From NCBI GenBank assembly GCA_029226935.1, contig JAQXYZ010000153.1, forward strand, positions 1 through 55,469: a stretch of DNA of 55,469 bases, given 5' to 3'. The translations under genes and the position numbers were made by a program. Positions 1 through 8,031 of this stretch are shown one piece after another. Below the pieces are notes generated by a model. That model was not told the origin of the DNA and ran no database searches. It saw nothing but the letters and a program-made list of their open reading frames with translations. The first letter of the stretch is position 1. Each line of letters begins with the position of its first letter. Origin of the DNA: Bacillota bacterium (GTDB lineage: Bacteria > Bacillota > Clostridia > Lachnospirales > Lachnospiraceae).

Positions 1-93
1 GACTATAGTAGTCCTTGTCATACCTAATTGTTTTGCTACAAATTCCTGTGAAAGTTTCAATCCTTTACGTACTTGTTTTAATCGTTCATTCAT
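1..93 (-). CDS. XRE-family HTH regulator, N-terminal fragment (cut by window edge)
   Basis: The first 31 codons of a helix-turn-helix regulator are visible, starting MNERLKQVRK and continuing through LSQEFVAKQLGMTRTTI, which is the classic first half of an XRE (Cro/CI-type) DNA-binding domain. The rest lies outside the window. I chose the ATG at 93 because AAAGGAG sits about 10 bases upstream; an ATG at 102 is too close to that site. A promoter and a 21-base dyad lie just upstream, which suggests autoregulation. Which genes it controls cannot be seen. Confidence 0.75.
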   Translation of the reverse strand, partial: MNERLKQVRKGLKLSQEFVAKQLGMTRTTIV

Positions 94-125
94 ATTCTTC
101 ATTCTCCTTTCATCAGTCTCTATAT

Positions 126-154
126 ACTATACTACCAACAGATTGATTTTGCAA
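126..154 (-). promoter_or_regulatory. Promoter of the XRE regulator
   Basis: On the minus strand TTGCAA (149-154) and TATAGT (126-131) are 17 bases apart, followed by the ribosome binding site and start at 93. Confidence 0.55.
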
Positions 155-159
155 CACAA

Positions 160-180
160 AATGTCAGAATTTGTGACATT
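160..180. promoter_or_regulatory. 21-bp inverted repeat, candidate operator of the XRE regulator
   Basis: AATGTCA and TGACATT are perfect 7-base arms around a 7-base spacer, just upstream of the -35 box of the XRE gene. XRE regulators commonly bind such dyads. That this one is bound is inference. Confidence 0.5.
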
Positions 181-500
181 TTATTTCTGTCAAATTTGTT
201 ATTATTTTGAATACTTCAAAAAATCATATGCAATAATAATTCTCAAGCCCTATGAATAAACTGTCACCTTAACCACACAAATAAGTATTGTTAAGATGGT
301 GCTATGCTTGACACCAGGTTTCTAAATCTTGATTTATAACACCCGGCTTCGTATTGTTACAATTCAAAACCGATAGTTCACAATTCTTGACAATAGAAAA
401 TCTCATTTTCTATTGTATACATTTGTTTTTCCACTTTTGTTGAACGATACACTATTTTTTTACGGGTAAATCAAGTTTTATTTTTCTTCGTTTTTTGACA
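181..500. other. Intergenic stretch without a recognisable gene
   Basis: AT-rich sequence with no convincing open frame. The only structure seen is a perfect 11-bp inverted repeat, CAATAGAAAAT-ctc-ATTTTCTATTG, at 391-415. It overlaps a TTGACA hexamer at 387-392, so it could be an operator-bearing promoter reading rightwards, but no gene follows it. Confidence 0.4.
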
Positions 501-764
501 TCATAACTCCTTTAATGTTGTAAGTTGAAAAAAGCTATTGTATATGTGATATGTACCCTCCTTACTGGACAAAGTAAGTTCTTCGTCTTGCGAAGTCCTG
601 AACAATGCAACATTTTTTATTGCAAAGTTAATCTCTTTTCTTGAGATAAAAGACACAAGCCCCACCGTACCAATCATGCTCATAAGCACATCATGGTATG
701 CTACCTTACTTCTTTCATTTGTTTTATCATAATCTTGCTGACTTATTTTATTAGGAGAATCCAT
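501..764 (-). pseudogene. Type I restriction specificity subunit (HsdS) remnant
   Basis: An 87-residue open frame carries the signature of a half target-recognition domain of HsdS: a region resembling 'skv..hDvLmSmiGTvGlvsfisrkeinFAIKNVALFRTS'. Full HsdS proteins are about 400 residues with two such domains. No HsdM or HsdR gene is nearby, so this is a leftover that cannot act alone as a restriction system. It has no convincing ribosome binding site. The call rests on the GT(V/I)G and FAIKNVALFRT motifs. Confidence 0.6.
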
Positions 765-1019
765 TCTGTCATCAAATCACCTATAATTAGGAATGCATTT
801 TCTCCCCCCCTAAAAGGAAAAACAATAATGGCACCAATCATGTCTGACTGATGCCCTATAGTCCCACTAATTCTTTACCAATACACCCCGATTTATCATA
901 TCGATAATGATCAGATCATCTTCTTTCAATTTATGATGTTGTATCATAAAAGTTGACACCCTATTCTCAAGGATTTTGATATATAATCATAATCAATACG
1001 AGAACAGGAGAAACAACCT

Positions 1020-1361
1020 ATGGCACAGAATCAAAAATCTTACGACAATGAGTTTAAAGCACAGGCTGTAAAGCTTGCACAGGAAATTGGCGGGCATAAA
1101 GCAGCTAACGAATTAGGTATTCCTAAAGGTACTATGTACACATGGATCAAAGCATTTAAGGAAGGCCGCCTCAGTGCAAATGAAGCAGTTCACACCCCCA
1201 AGAATGCTTTATCCCTTAATGATGAGCTTATCGAACTTAGGAAGCGTGTTAAAGAGCAGGATAAGGAAATACGCCGTTTAAAGGAAGAAAACGAATTTCT
1301 TGAGGAAGCAAGTGCTTTTTTCGCAGCCAGCCGTCGGAAGTCAGCAAAAAACAGAGATTAA
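1020..1361 (+). CDS. IS3-family transposase OrfA
   Basis: A 113-residue protein with an N-terminal helix-turn-helix (IPKGTMYTWIKAFKEG) that recognises the inverted repeats. It is followed by a leucine-zipper-like coiled coil (IELRKRVKEQDKEIRRLKEE) used for multimerisation. An AGGAG site precedes the ATG. Its last codons run over the slippery heptamer A AAA AAC (1346-1352), just before its own TAA, so part of the translation should shift by -1 into orfB. On its own OrfA usually acts as a DNA-binding regulator of transposition. Confidence 0.9.
   Translation: MAQNQKSYDNEFKAQAVKLAQEIGGHKAANELGIPKGTMYTWIKAFKEGRLSANEAVHTPKNALSLNDELIELRKRVKEQDKEIRRLKEENEFLEEASAFFAASRRKSAKNRD
1346..1352 (+). promoter_or_regulatory. 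Programmed -1 frameshift site (A AAA AAC)
   Basis: The heptamer lies in the correct phase: zero-frame codons are AAA (1347-1349) and AAC (1350-1352), preceded by A at 1346. Slipping back one base enters the orfB frame at CAG (1352), which stays open through the orfB ATG at 1361. The zero-frame stop is at 1359-1361. This is the X XXY YYZ arrangement known from IS3-family OrfAB fusion. Confidence 0.8.
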
Positions 1362-2266
1362 TGTTTATTGCAATTAAAACGGATGACGGCAGGATTAAGG
1401 GCAAAATTTCTTTTTATTGTAAAGTGCTTCATGTTTCCAGACAGGCATTTAACAAATACCTAAAAACAAAAGATGCTCCTTGGAAATATCAGGCACTGGC
1501 AGATGCAATGATTGATATTTGCAGCGAAGATGAATGCAATGATACATATGGAAGAATACGTATGTATCAAGCATTACAGCTTAAACAGCCGGTGGGAGTA
1601 CATATTCCCGGTGAAAGAACTGTTTATCGTGTGATGGAAGAAATTGGCCTTAATCATAAACCTAAGCGTAAGCCTAACGGTATTACCAAGGCTGATAAAG
1701 AAGCACACAAATCCGACGATTTAATTAAGCGTGATTTCACAGCAAATAAGCCTCTTGAAAAGTGCATTACCGATATGACTGAAATAAAAGCTTCTGATGG
1801 AAAACTGTATATTTCAGCTATCTTTGACTGCTATGATTTAGCAGTATTAGGGCTTGCCATGGACACAAATATGAAAGCAACCCTTTGTGAACAAACTTTA
1901 GATAATGCTTGCAAAGCTTACCCTATGCTCCGTGGAGCTATTCTTCACAGCGACAGGGGTACCCAGTATACCAGCGAACTATATCGTAAAGCAATCAACA
2001 AATATGGCATTCTCCAAAGCATGAACAGTGCCGGTGGCCGATGCCATGACAATGCCAGATGTGAAAGCATGTGGGCACGCTTCAAAGAGGAATTACTTTA
2101 TGGGCGTTATGACACCACCGCAATGACTGTGACACAGTTAAAAACCCTCGTCTGGAGATACTTCATCAGCTATTGGAATAACCGGAGGATCTGCTCTGCT
2201 AACGGTGGACTACCTCCGATGGTTAAACGACAGCAATACTATGCTTCACTGCAGGAGGCTGCATAA
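1361..2266 (+). CDS. IS3-family transposase OrfB (DDE integrase core)
   Basis: A 301-residue catalytic part of the transposase. The DDE triad is visible as D in ITDMTEIKAS, D in ILHSDRGTQY, and E in NARCESMWARFKEE. An N-terminal HTH_21-like region (RMYQALQ) and a C-terminal integrase tail (WNNRRI) are also present. The ATG overlaps the orfA stop by one base, so OrfB may be made either by re-initiation or, more likely, as an OrfAB fusion through the slippery site just upstream. Confidence 0.9.
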   Translation: MFIAIKTDDGRIKGKISFYCKVLHVSRQAFNKYLKTKDAPWKYQALADAMIDICSEDECNDTYGRIRMYQALQLKQPVGVHIPGERTVYRVMEEIGLNHKPKRKPNGITKADKEAHKSDDLIKRDFTANKPLEKCITDMTEIKASDGKLYISAIFDCYDLAVLGLAMDTNMKATLCEQTLDNACKAYPMLRGAILHSDRGTQYTSELYRKAINKYGILQSMNSAGGRCHDNARCESMWARFKEELLYGRYDTTAMTVTQLKTLVWRYFISYWNNRRICSANGGLPPMVKRQQYYASLQEAA

Positions 2267-2297
2267 GGTCGAACATTCTTGAGAATAAAGTGTAAAC

Positions 2298-2583
2298 CAA
2301 TATTGACAATATCACTTTTACTATTAAACAATACCCTGTGCAGTCATAGCAACTGCTCAAGGTTGCACTGTACAAGCCATTTCCCGACTTTTTTGTCGCT
2401 CACGTGTAACTATCTATTGTCAGTCAATTCAAGTGATATTCCTGCTATCTCACTTTTAACTACTTTCTTCTTTCCAAAACAATAAATATTCATATATAAA
2501 TGAGTGGAGAATATAGATATATTTGCACTAATATCGATATTTATTTCGAACACAACTTCACTTATTATCCTTAATTTAAGGTT
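2298..2583. other. Intergenic stretch, nothing recognised
   Basis: AT-rich DNA between the IS3 right end and the next minus-strand gene. Its short plus-strand open frame has no ribosome binding site and no family resemblance. Confidence 0.4.
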
Positions 2584-3078
2584 TTAGATAATAAATCTTT
2601 CCATTCTTTCGAATACATCAAATCCCATTTCATGATATATTGCATACTTTTCAGCTTCCAGCAACTCACTATTTGAAAAAATTGTCATATTTTCATTTCC
2701 ACTTTTTATTCCATTAAACTTCTTTGTTCTACACTCTGTTTGAACAGAACAAGATAATACTATTTCTTTAATGGTCTCTTTTTTGTACGGTACACGCACA
2801 ATATACTCCTTCTCCATATTTAGCATTTCAGGAATTTGAAACCATCCTATACCTCCATCATTTTTGGAGACTTTTATGTATATAGAAAATATGTCAATTT
2901 TTCCCGTATTTCTAATACATAAATATACTGTATCCTCTTGAAAATCGTCATTTCGAAGTTTCCAAATCATTTTATCTTCAATTTTTTCTTTCATACACAA
3001 ATCAATATTACAATAATTATTTTCCTGCTTCTTTGCCAATGCATTTTGTAATAAAAACAAAAAAAATTGGAATTCCAA
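2584..3078 (-). CDS. Unknown protein, second reading frame of a probable frameshifted gene
   Basis: A 164-residue open frame that overlaps the previous frame (3017-3205) by 62 bases. Its first ~25 residues are hydrophobic only because they re-read the transmembrane region of that gene; a plausible independent start is the ATG 28 codons in. The body looks like a small beta-sandwich domain (TVYLCIRNTGKIDIFSIYIK). A single-base slip in the T8 run (3059-3066, minus strand) would join both frames into one protein of about 200 residues with two membrane segments and an external domain. Not a family I recognise. Confidence 0.4.
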   Translation of the reverse strand: MEFQFFLFLLQNALAKKQENNYCNIDLCMKEKIEDKMIWKLRNDDFQEDTVYLCIRNTGKIDIFSIYIKVSKNDGGIGWFQIPEMLNMEKEYIVRVPYKKETIKEIVLSCSVQTECRTKKFNGIKSGNENMTIFSNSELLEAEKYAIYHEMGFDVFERMERFII

Positions 3079-3205
3079 ACGTTGTATAATACAATTTTAT
3101 AGATGCATCAGCTTCTCTTGTATATGCATATACCAAAATAACTAACGCAAACAACATAATCCATATCGTATCCAACTTTACAAACCATTGTTTTAACCTT
3201 TTCAT
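3017..3205 (-). CDS. Small membrane protein, probable N-terminal part of the same gene
   Basis: 62 residues with a strong site AAGGAGAGG before the ATG. Two hydrophobic segments are seen (about residues 14-28 and 40-53). It ends shortly after the T8 homopolymer described for 2584-3078. Either it is a real short membrane protein followed by a coupled second gene, or it is the front half of a gene broken by, or programmed to slip at, the homopolymer. No function can be assigned. Confidence 0.45.
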   Translation of the reverse strand: MKRLKQWFVKLDTIWIMLFALVILVYAYTREADASIKLYYTTFGIPIFFVFITKCIGKEAGK

Positions 3206-3275
3206 AATATCCTCTCCTTAGTTCTTTTAAAAAAATTGTTCCTCTTACGTTTTCCTATTATTCATATATTGTATA

Positions 3276-4364
3276 TCATCTTCCCCGTCTACGATGTACA
3301 ATAGGCATATCCGCCACCTCTTCTGCACCACTTACATCCTCACCAAATTTAGGATTATATTCTGCAATACGCTTTTCAAATTCACTCGAATTCAATTCTT
3401 TCTGCTCTGCCGCATCCATTTTCAAAAGTTTATCCTTTAACTCCAACATTATTAATCTGACATCCTGAATTGTAATCCGATATTCATCTTGGAAAATATA
3501 TTTTCTTTGCATATCCTCAAAAGCTACTTCAAACTTCTGATAATAAAATACTGCATCAAAAAGTTGAAACTCTCCAAAAGGCTTATGTGATAAATCACTA
3601 CCGATTCTTAATGTCTCTTCTATCCGCTTGTAAGATAAATAATTAATAAAAGCCGCTTCATTTTTAAGCATAGCTTGTACTCTTGGCATTTCTATCATTG
3701 TTGCAATATCATACATATGTTTAGCAACATCAAAGTACTCTTCTCTTTGTACATAGAACTCTGCAGCAAGAAGCTTGTCACAAAATATTCTCTCTAAAGA
3801 AATATTTTCAATTTGAAAATCATGTAATTCATATTCATCTTTAACAGATTTCACAATATCATCCGGTAATGCATCTACTAACAAAGGATGAATCCAATTC
3901 TTCTCTGTCGGTTCACTAATTGTAAAAGAAGTAGCTTCCACTTTAACCTTTTCATATCTTTGCAACGGATCTGCGGGAACATCAAAACAGGAATCATATT
4001 GATACATTTGAGTAATGCTGCCTTTATGATTTTCATTAGCACTATTTTCTGTATCTAATCCTAAAGAATCAAATTTCTTGCTGGAATGTTCCAACATCTT
4101 CTTAGCCTGAGAATTAGAAATTCCTTTCACACAAACTGTCAAATCAATATCTTCCGAAAAGCGTTGCATAGGCGCATATATTTTATATAAGCATGTTCCA
4201 CCTTTGAAATATGCCTTTATTGTATCTTGCTTACCGGCTAATTCCTCCAACATCAATGTAACATAATAATCCTTCTCAATAATATCTGCTGAAATACCAC
4301 TATGCTCTGCTGCTCGTCTTATCAATAAAGCAAAATCATCCTCATGCAAATGCAGTTTCATCAT
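3276..4364 (-). CDS. AbiEii-type nucleotidyltransferase toxin (type IV TA)
   Basis: A 362-residue AbiEii/AbiGii-family nucleotidyltransferase. The diagnostic core is FKGGTCLYKIY (around residues 53-63) followed by RFSEDIDLTV (about 68-77); the GGT and the two Asp residues of SEDIDL are the nucleotide- and metal-binding residues of the DNA polymerase beta-like fold. In characterised AbiE systems the toxin is bacteriostatic, often by modifying tRNA, and can abort phage infection. The start overlaps the upstream partner gene by 23 bases, typical of a coupled toxin-antitoxin pair. GGAGGTG precedes the ATG. Confidence 0.85.
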   Translation of the reverse strand: MMKLHLHEDDFALLIRRAAEHSGISADIIEKDYYVTLMLEELAGKQDTIKAYFKGGTCLYKIYAPMQRFSEDIDLTVCVKGISNSQAKKMLEHSSKKFDSLGLDTENSANENHKGSITQMYQYDSCFDVPADPLQRYEKVKVEATSFTISEPTEKNWIHPLLVDALPDDIVKSVKDEYELHDFQIENISLERIFCDKLLAAEFYVQREEYFDVAKHMYDIATMIEMPRVQAMLKNEAAFINYLSYKRIEETLRIGSDLSHKPFGEFQLFDAVFYYQKFEVAFEDMQRKYIFQDEYRITIQDVRLIMLELKDKLLKMDAAEQKELNSSEFEKRIAEYNPKFGEDVSGAEEVADMPIVHRRRGR

Positions 4365-4968
4365 TATGGAACACCTCCTCCATCTCTAAAACCATATCCA
4401 ATACAAATTTGGGATATAGTTTCTTTGCCATTAATATTAAAGTTATTTCATCTAACTGTAATTGTTTCAACTGTTTCGCAAACATCTCCAAAGGCTTCGG
4501 AGCATCGCAATGATTTTTAGATAAGTAATATATTCCGTCCAATAATTGCAGATACAATCTATTCTCATTTGTAATCATTTTTCTTGGTCTCACAATGTCT
4601 ATGTTAGTCAAGTTATCTAAAACATAATTATATTTGTTCGTTGTAATCTCTTTACGATTAGGAATTAATGTAGATATACCTATGGCATTATAATATGCCG
4701 GTCCAGACATATATCCCTCTCCGTTTGCCATATAAAAATTATTTGTGATTTCTACTTCTGTTGGAACCACTTTTCCCCATCTTGTATTCCAAACTATGGT
4801 ATATACTCCTCGACCAACTCTTCTAATCAAATCTTTATCACAGAGACGTTTTATCTCTGTATTCAGAATCGCATATTGATTTTGATTAATTCGTAAGTTA
4901 TATCTAATTTCCTGATTTGTTAAAACAGTATGCTTCTCAAAAAGAACCATAATTTCATCCTGAAACAT
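4342..4968 (-). CDS. AbiEi-like antitoxin / transcriptional regulator (type IV TA)
   Basis: A 208-residue protein with an N-terminal winged helix (residues about 1-60, ending RRVGRGVYTIV) and a C-terminal domain of the AbiEi type (GYMSGPAYYNAIGIST). Antitoxins of this family counter AbiEii without direct binding and repress their own promoter. It is the first gene of the pair, has a near-consensus site AAAGGAGG, and sits behind a strong promoter at 4990-5018. An ISLre2 element is inserted about 20 bases upstream of the -35 box. Confidence 0.8.
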   Translation of the reverse strand: MFQDEIMVLFEKHTVLTNQEIRYNLRINQNQYAILNTEIKRLCDKDLIRRVGRGVYTIVWNTRWGKVVPTEVEITNNFYMANGEGYMSGPAYYNAIGISTLIPNRKEITTNKYNYVLDNLTNIDIVRPRKMITNENRLYLQLLDGIYYLSKNHCDAPKPLEMFAKQLKQLQLDEITLILMAKKLYPKFVLDMVLEMEEVFHNDETAFA

Positions 4969-4989
4969 AAAATCGCCTCCTTTGTTATT

Positions 4990-5018
4990 ATTATACTCAC
5001 TTTTTTATATTTTATCAA
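4990..5018 (-). promoter_or_regulatory. Promoter of the abiE pair
   Basis: On the minus strand TTGATA (5013-5018) and TATAAT (4990-4995) with 17-base spacing, directly upstream of the antitoxin gene. Confidence 0.7.
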
Positions 5019-5229
5019 TACTACTAATAACATTTGATAGTGTAAAGTTGTTGTTGGTTGGAAATAAGTAAGATACCCCTTAAAGAGTTGTTCCATGAAT
5101 ACAATGATTTGATTTATTTCCAACATTTTACATTTGGTAACAACCATTTGTCAAAACATTAATAAAACTAATAATGACAGATGCACTGTTAGTCAGGCAG
5201 AGTAAGGATTATGATGTGCTGTTGCGCAT

Positions 5230-6684
5230 TTATAACAAATACAGTTTTTCCCTGATTGTCAGTGTCTTTCTTACTGTTCCATATGGGATATGTGCCTGCA
5301 TACGTTCAATGTAACTTTCAGCCTGGTTATAGTGTTCCGCAAGTATATTTCTTAACTGCAGGTTCTGTGGCACTATACCATCCGTTCCTGTTGCTTCCAG
5401 ATGTCTGTGCTCTCTGCTGTATTTAACGAGATCTATTATTGCAGCCCTACCATTGTTTCTGTCATAGCACCTCAGTTTGCTCATTCTGTCTGCTCCGGTC
5501 TGGCTCCAGCCCATTGGACGGGAACTAAGGCGGTCTGATAATACATGACTGACGTGACTTTCTGCACTACAGCCATTAACAAGCTTATTACGGAGGGTTC
5601 TTCTTACTGCTGACCAGTTACCCAGTACATACTTTCTAAGTTCTTCAATCTTTTCCGGTTTTTTAGCTGAGTTCATCATGGCTGCAGTATACGTATCGAA
5701 ATTTTTTCGTGCATTTTTCAGCTTGGAATACAATAGATGCCAAAGCTCCTTTTTGACATCGTCTTTTTCATCAAGCATTTGGGCCGCTGCAGTATTAACA
5801 TACTTCATCAGATGATATTTATCAGCGCAGAATACGGAGTTATCAACATACGTAACTCCAGATTTAATCCACCTGGCTCCATCGCCACTTATGAACACTC
5901 TTTTTAGTGACTCCGTATCATAGTTAGTCTCTATGAAAGAGTTAACCCTAGACCAGAGCTGTTTATTGCCCTCCTCTCCCGGATAAAGGCCGCTGAAATA
6001 GTATTTATTAACAAGTTCATAACGTCCCTCAGCATTAGCTGATTCCTGCCTGTACTCATACAGATATACAAGCTTGGATATAAAGCTGGCATTCTCATCT
6101 TCTCCATAACGGCCATGTTGTTCGGCTACATGATCTTCATCAGCCTCGATGTGAAGATATGGTACTGTTCTTGGTTTATCATATATTTTGTCCGGTATTT
6201 CATCCGCTATGGAATGTACTTTGTTCATGACTGTGGTTTTGGTTATCTCCTGTTTTGATGGGAGTACCTTTGCTGCCTCAGCATAACTGGTCTTAAGAGC
6301 TTCGCAAAGCATTAATGATTCAGCCACTTCGGTAAATCTTTCATTCTTCTCAAGGCCAATCAAATCCTCAAGAAGATGCGTAAATGTATTCTTTTCTGTC
6401 TTTGATTTATAGTACGTACAGTCAAAGGAAATGTCACCCACAGAGCTTATCAGTGTTCTTGTGTCATTTCGATGAATGGTGTAGCGTCCATTACGCCAGG
6501 AAGTGTTACGTATTGCCTGATCCATTTCAGACAGTATGGCTCCTAAAAAACCTGCTGCAAATGCATCTGTTGATGACTTGACTGATGCTTCAAGTTCGCT
6601 GAAGTTCTTGGGATTTTCAAAAAATCTTTGTTCTGCATCAAAAATAGATGTTAATAAAGTGTCAAAAAGTGATACAATGTTCAT
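5230..6684 (-). CDS. ISLre2-family transposase
   Basis: A 484-residue transposase of the ISLre2 (UPF0236) type. The frame is open further upstream, but the ATG at 6684 has AAGGAG nine bases away and is the likely start. Visible family features are HIEADEDHVAEQHG (an acidic metal-binding segment), VFISGDGARWIKSG and VFCADKYHLMKYV in the catalytic core, and the C-terminal GMPxGWSxxGADRMSxLR-like segment (PMGWSQTGADRMSKLR). The gene is intact. An inverted-repeat pair lies over its start region (6671-6756). Confidence 0.9.
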   Translation of the reverse strand: MNIVSLFDTLLTSIFDAEQRFFENPKNFSELEASVKSSTDAFAAGFLGAILSEMDQAIRNTSWRNGRYTIHRNDTRTLISSVGDISFDCTYYKSKTEKNTFTHLLEDLIGLEKNERFTEVAESLMLCEALKTSYAEAAKVLPSKQEITKTTVMNKVHSIADEIPDKIYDKPRTVPYLHIEADEDHVAEQHGRYGEDENASFISKLVYLYEYRQESANAEGRYELVNKYYFSGLYPGEEGNKQLWSRVNSFIETNYDTESLKRVFISGDGARWIKSGVTYVDNSVFCADKYHLMKYVNTAAAQMLDEKDDVKKELWHLLYSKLKNARKNFDTYTAAMMNSAKKPEKIEELRKYVLGNWSAVRRTLRNKLVNGCSAESHVSHVLSDRLSSRPMGWSQTGADRMSKLRCYDRNNGRAAIIDLVKYSREHRHLEATGTDGIVPQNLQLRNILAEHYNQAESYIERMQAHIPYGTVRKTLTIREKLYLL

Positions 6685-6756
6685 GTGAGAGTACTCCTTC
6701 TTGTTGAATGATTTTTTCGTCGAAACCATTGTATCAAAGAATGTGGATACTCTCAC
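6671..6756. repeat. Interleaved inverted repeats over the transposase start
   Basis: GATACAATG (6671-6679) pairs with CATTGTATC (6727-6735), and GTGAGAGT (6685-6692) pairs with ACTCTCAC (6749-6756). The order A-B-A'-B' cannot form two nested hairpins, so it would be a pseudoknot in RNA or paired protein-binding sites in DNA. Confidence 0.5.
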
Positions 6757-6926
6757 TTTTATTTTTTTAACAACCAACTAAAACTTTACTCTATTATCGA
6801 ATCTATTTCATTTTTTACTTTTTTTAACGTATTTAATATTCTCTTTTTGTTAAAAAATACAATTTATCTTTTGAGTACATCCTATGCTTTTATTATGTAT
6901 CATGCATAAGCTTCGGAATAAAGTAA

Positions 6927-6956
6927 TTGCAAAGACTCCTTAGAATGGACTATAAT
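6927..6956 (+). promoter_or_regulatory. Promoter of the LacI-family gene
   Basis: TTGCAA (6927-6932) and TATAAT (6951-6956), 18 bases apart, about 45 bases before the ATG at 7000. The remainder of 6793-6999 is AT-rich and shows no gene. Confidence 0.6.
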
Positions 6957-6999
6957 GAAATGGATACCAAAAATCTCGCACTAAGATGAAAGAAAAAAT

Positions 7000-8001
7000 A
7001 TGGCTACAATTAAAGATATTGCAAACAGATTAGGAATTTCTCTTGGTACTGTGTCCAAAGGACTGAACGGGGCCAGCGACATCAGTGAAGAACTGAGACA
7101 GGCAGTGTTAGATACTGCCGTGGAAATGGGCTATATGACGAAAAAGATGAAGCAGGAGGGACATAAGAAGCTTTGTATTTTCATTGAAAACATGGATTAT
7201 CTGGAGCCCGAACAGTTCGGTTACGATATTATCCTCGGTTTCAAGCAGGCGGCTTACCGCGATAACTGGCATGTGACCGTCCTGCCAATCACTCCGGCTT
7301 TTCAAATGAAAGAAAAATATGACACCTACATGTTAAAGAACGGCTATTCCGGCGGCTTTCTGGTAGGCTTTGCCCTGCAGGATGAATGGATGTCCCAGTT
7401 GGAGAACACCTCCGTTCCTACCGCTCTCTTTGATAACTGCATTAAGAGAAATCCCAATGTTTCGTACATCGGTACAGACAGTTTTGAAGGGATCGAGTTT
7501 GTTATCGAACACCTGATTTCTCTGGGGCATCGCAGGATTGCTTTTTTAAATGGATCTCTTCACTCCATGATTACCGAACATCGTCAGCAGGCCTTTTATG
7601 ACAGTATGCAGGCACACGGTCTGCCGGTGGAGGATTATTTTGTGGCAAACGGCTACTATGTAATTGAATCTGCAAAATTTTCTCTGCCCACCTTTCTGGA
7701 ACATGGTGCGACAGCAGTTGTATGTGGCAGTGATGTAATTGCTTATGGTGTAATTGAGGAATGCAAACAGAGAGGCTTACGTGTTCCGGAAGATATCAGT
7801 GTGGTAGGCTTTGATGACCTTCCCCCTTCTGCTAAAACGGAACCTCCGCTTACCACGGTGCGTCAGGATCGAATCGAACTTGGTAAATGTGGCTACATGG
7901 CATTGCGCGGTCTGATTAATCATGTATCAATTAGCAAAACTCTTTTGCGTCCGCACTTTGTTGAGCGCAACTCCACCTCAAAGAGAATTGAAGAGCAATA
8001 A
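7000..8001 (+). CDS. LacI-family transcriptional regulator
   Basis: A complete 333-residue regulator. Residues 1-50 form the LacI helix-turn-helix (TIKDIANRLGISLGTVSKGL) with the hinge region after it. The rest is the periplasmic-binding-protein-like effector domain, with typical segments HLISLGHRRIAFLNG, VPEDISVVGFDD and LTTVRQD. Members usually repress sugar uptake or catabolism genes and release DNA when a sugar binds. No such genes adjoin it here (an IS element upstream, tRNA downstream), so its target is unknown and its original neighbour may have been separated by the insertion. Confidence 0.9.
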   Translation: MATIKDIANRLGISLGTVSKGLNGASDISEELRQAVLDTAVEMGYMTKKMKQEGHKKLCIFIENMDYLEPEQFGYDIILGFKQAAYRDNWHVTVLPITPAFQMKEKYDTYMLKNGYSGGFLVGFALQDEWMSQLENTSVPTALFDNCIKRNPNVSYIGTDSFEGIEFVIEHLISLGHRRIAFLNGSLHSMITEHRQQAFYDSMQAHGLPVEDYFVANGYYVIESAKFSLPTFLEHGATAVVCGSDVIAYGVIEECKQRGLRVPEDISVVGFDDLPPSAKTEPPLTTVRQDRIELGKCGYMALRGLINHVSISKTLLRPHFVERNSTSKRIEEQ

Positions 8002-8029
8002 AAAATACCGGCGGATAGCCGGTATTTTT
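8001..8029. terminator. Bidirectional terminator between lacI-type gene and tRNA-Trp
   Basis: AAAAATACCGGC and GCCGGTATTTTT form a 12-bp stem around GGATA. The A and T tracts on both sides let it end transcription of the LacI-family gene rightwards and of tRNA-Trp leftwards. Confidence 0.85.
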
Positions 8030-8031
8030 AA

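Larger units (their letters stand above)
952..2297 (+). mobile_element. IS3-family insertion sequence
   Basis: About 1.35 kb bounded by imperfect 26-bp inverted repeats at 952-977 and 2272-2297, which share TATTCTCAAG and the ACAC core near the tips. It contains orfA and orfB in the arrangement of the IS3 family. Both frames are open and the catalytic residues are present, so it may be active. I see no target-site duplication at the chosen ends; the exact tips may be off by a base or two. Confidence 0.85.
5039..6792 (-). mobile_element. ISLre2-family insertion sequence
   Basis: About 1.75 kb with imperfect ~23-bp terminal inverted repeats at 5039-5061 and 6770-6792 that share GTAAAGTT and GTTGGTTG. 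One transposase gene fills most of it. Family members normally make short target duplications; I could not find one at these ends, so the copy may be old or the tips shifted. Confidence 0.8.

Noticed and set aside
2279-2485. 68-residue plus-strand frame after the IS3 right end
   Set aside because: Starts inside the inverted repeat, no ribosome site, low-complexity Ser/Leu/Thr content and no family match.
4920-5147. Minus-strand frame upstream of the antitoxin
   Set aside because: It runs through the abiE promoter and the ISLre2 end and overlaps the antitoxin start in another frame.
952-6792. Target-site duplications for the two IS elements
   Set aside because: Compared the flanks of both and saw no convincing direct repeat; not claimed.
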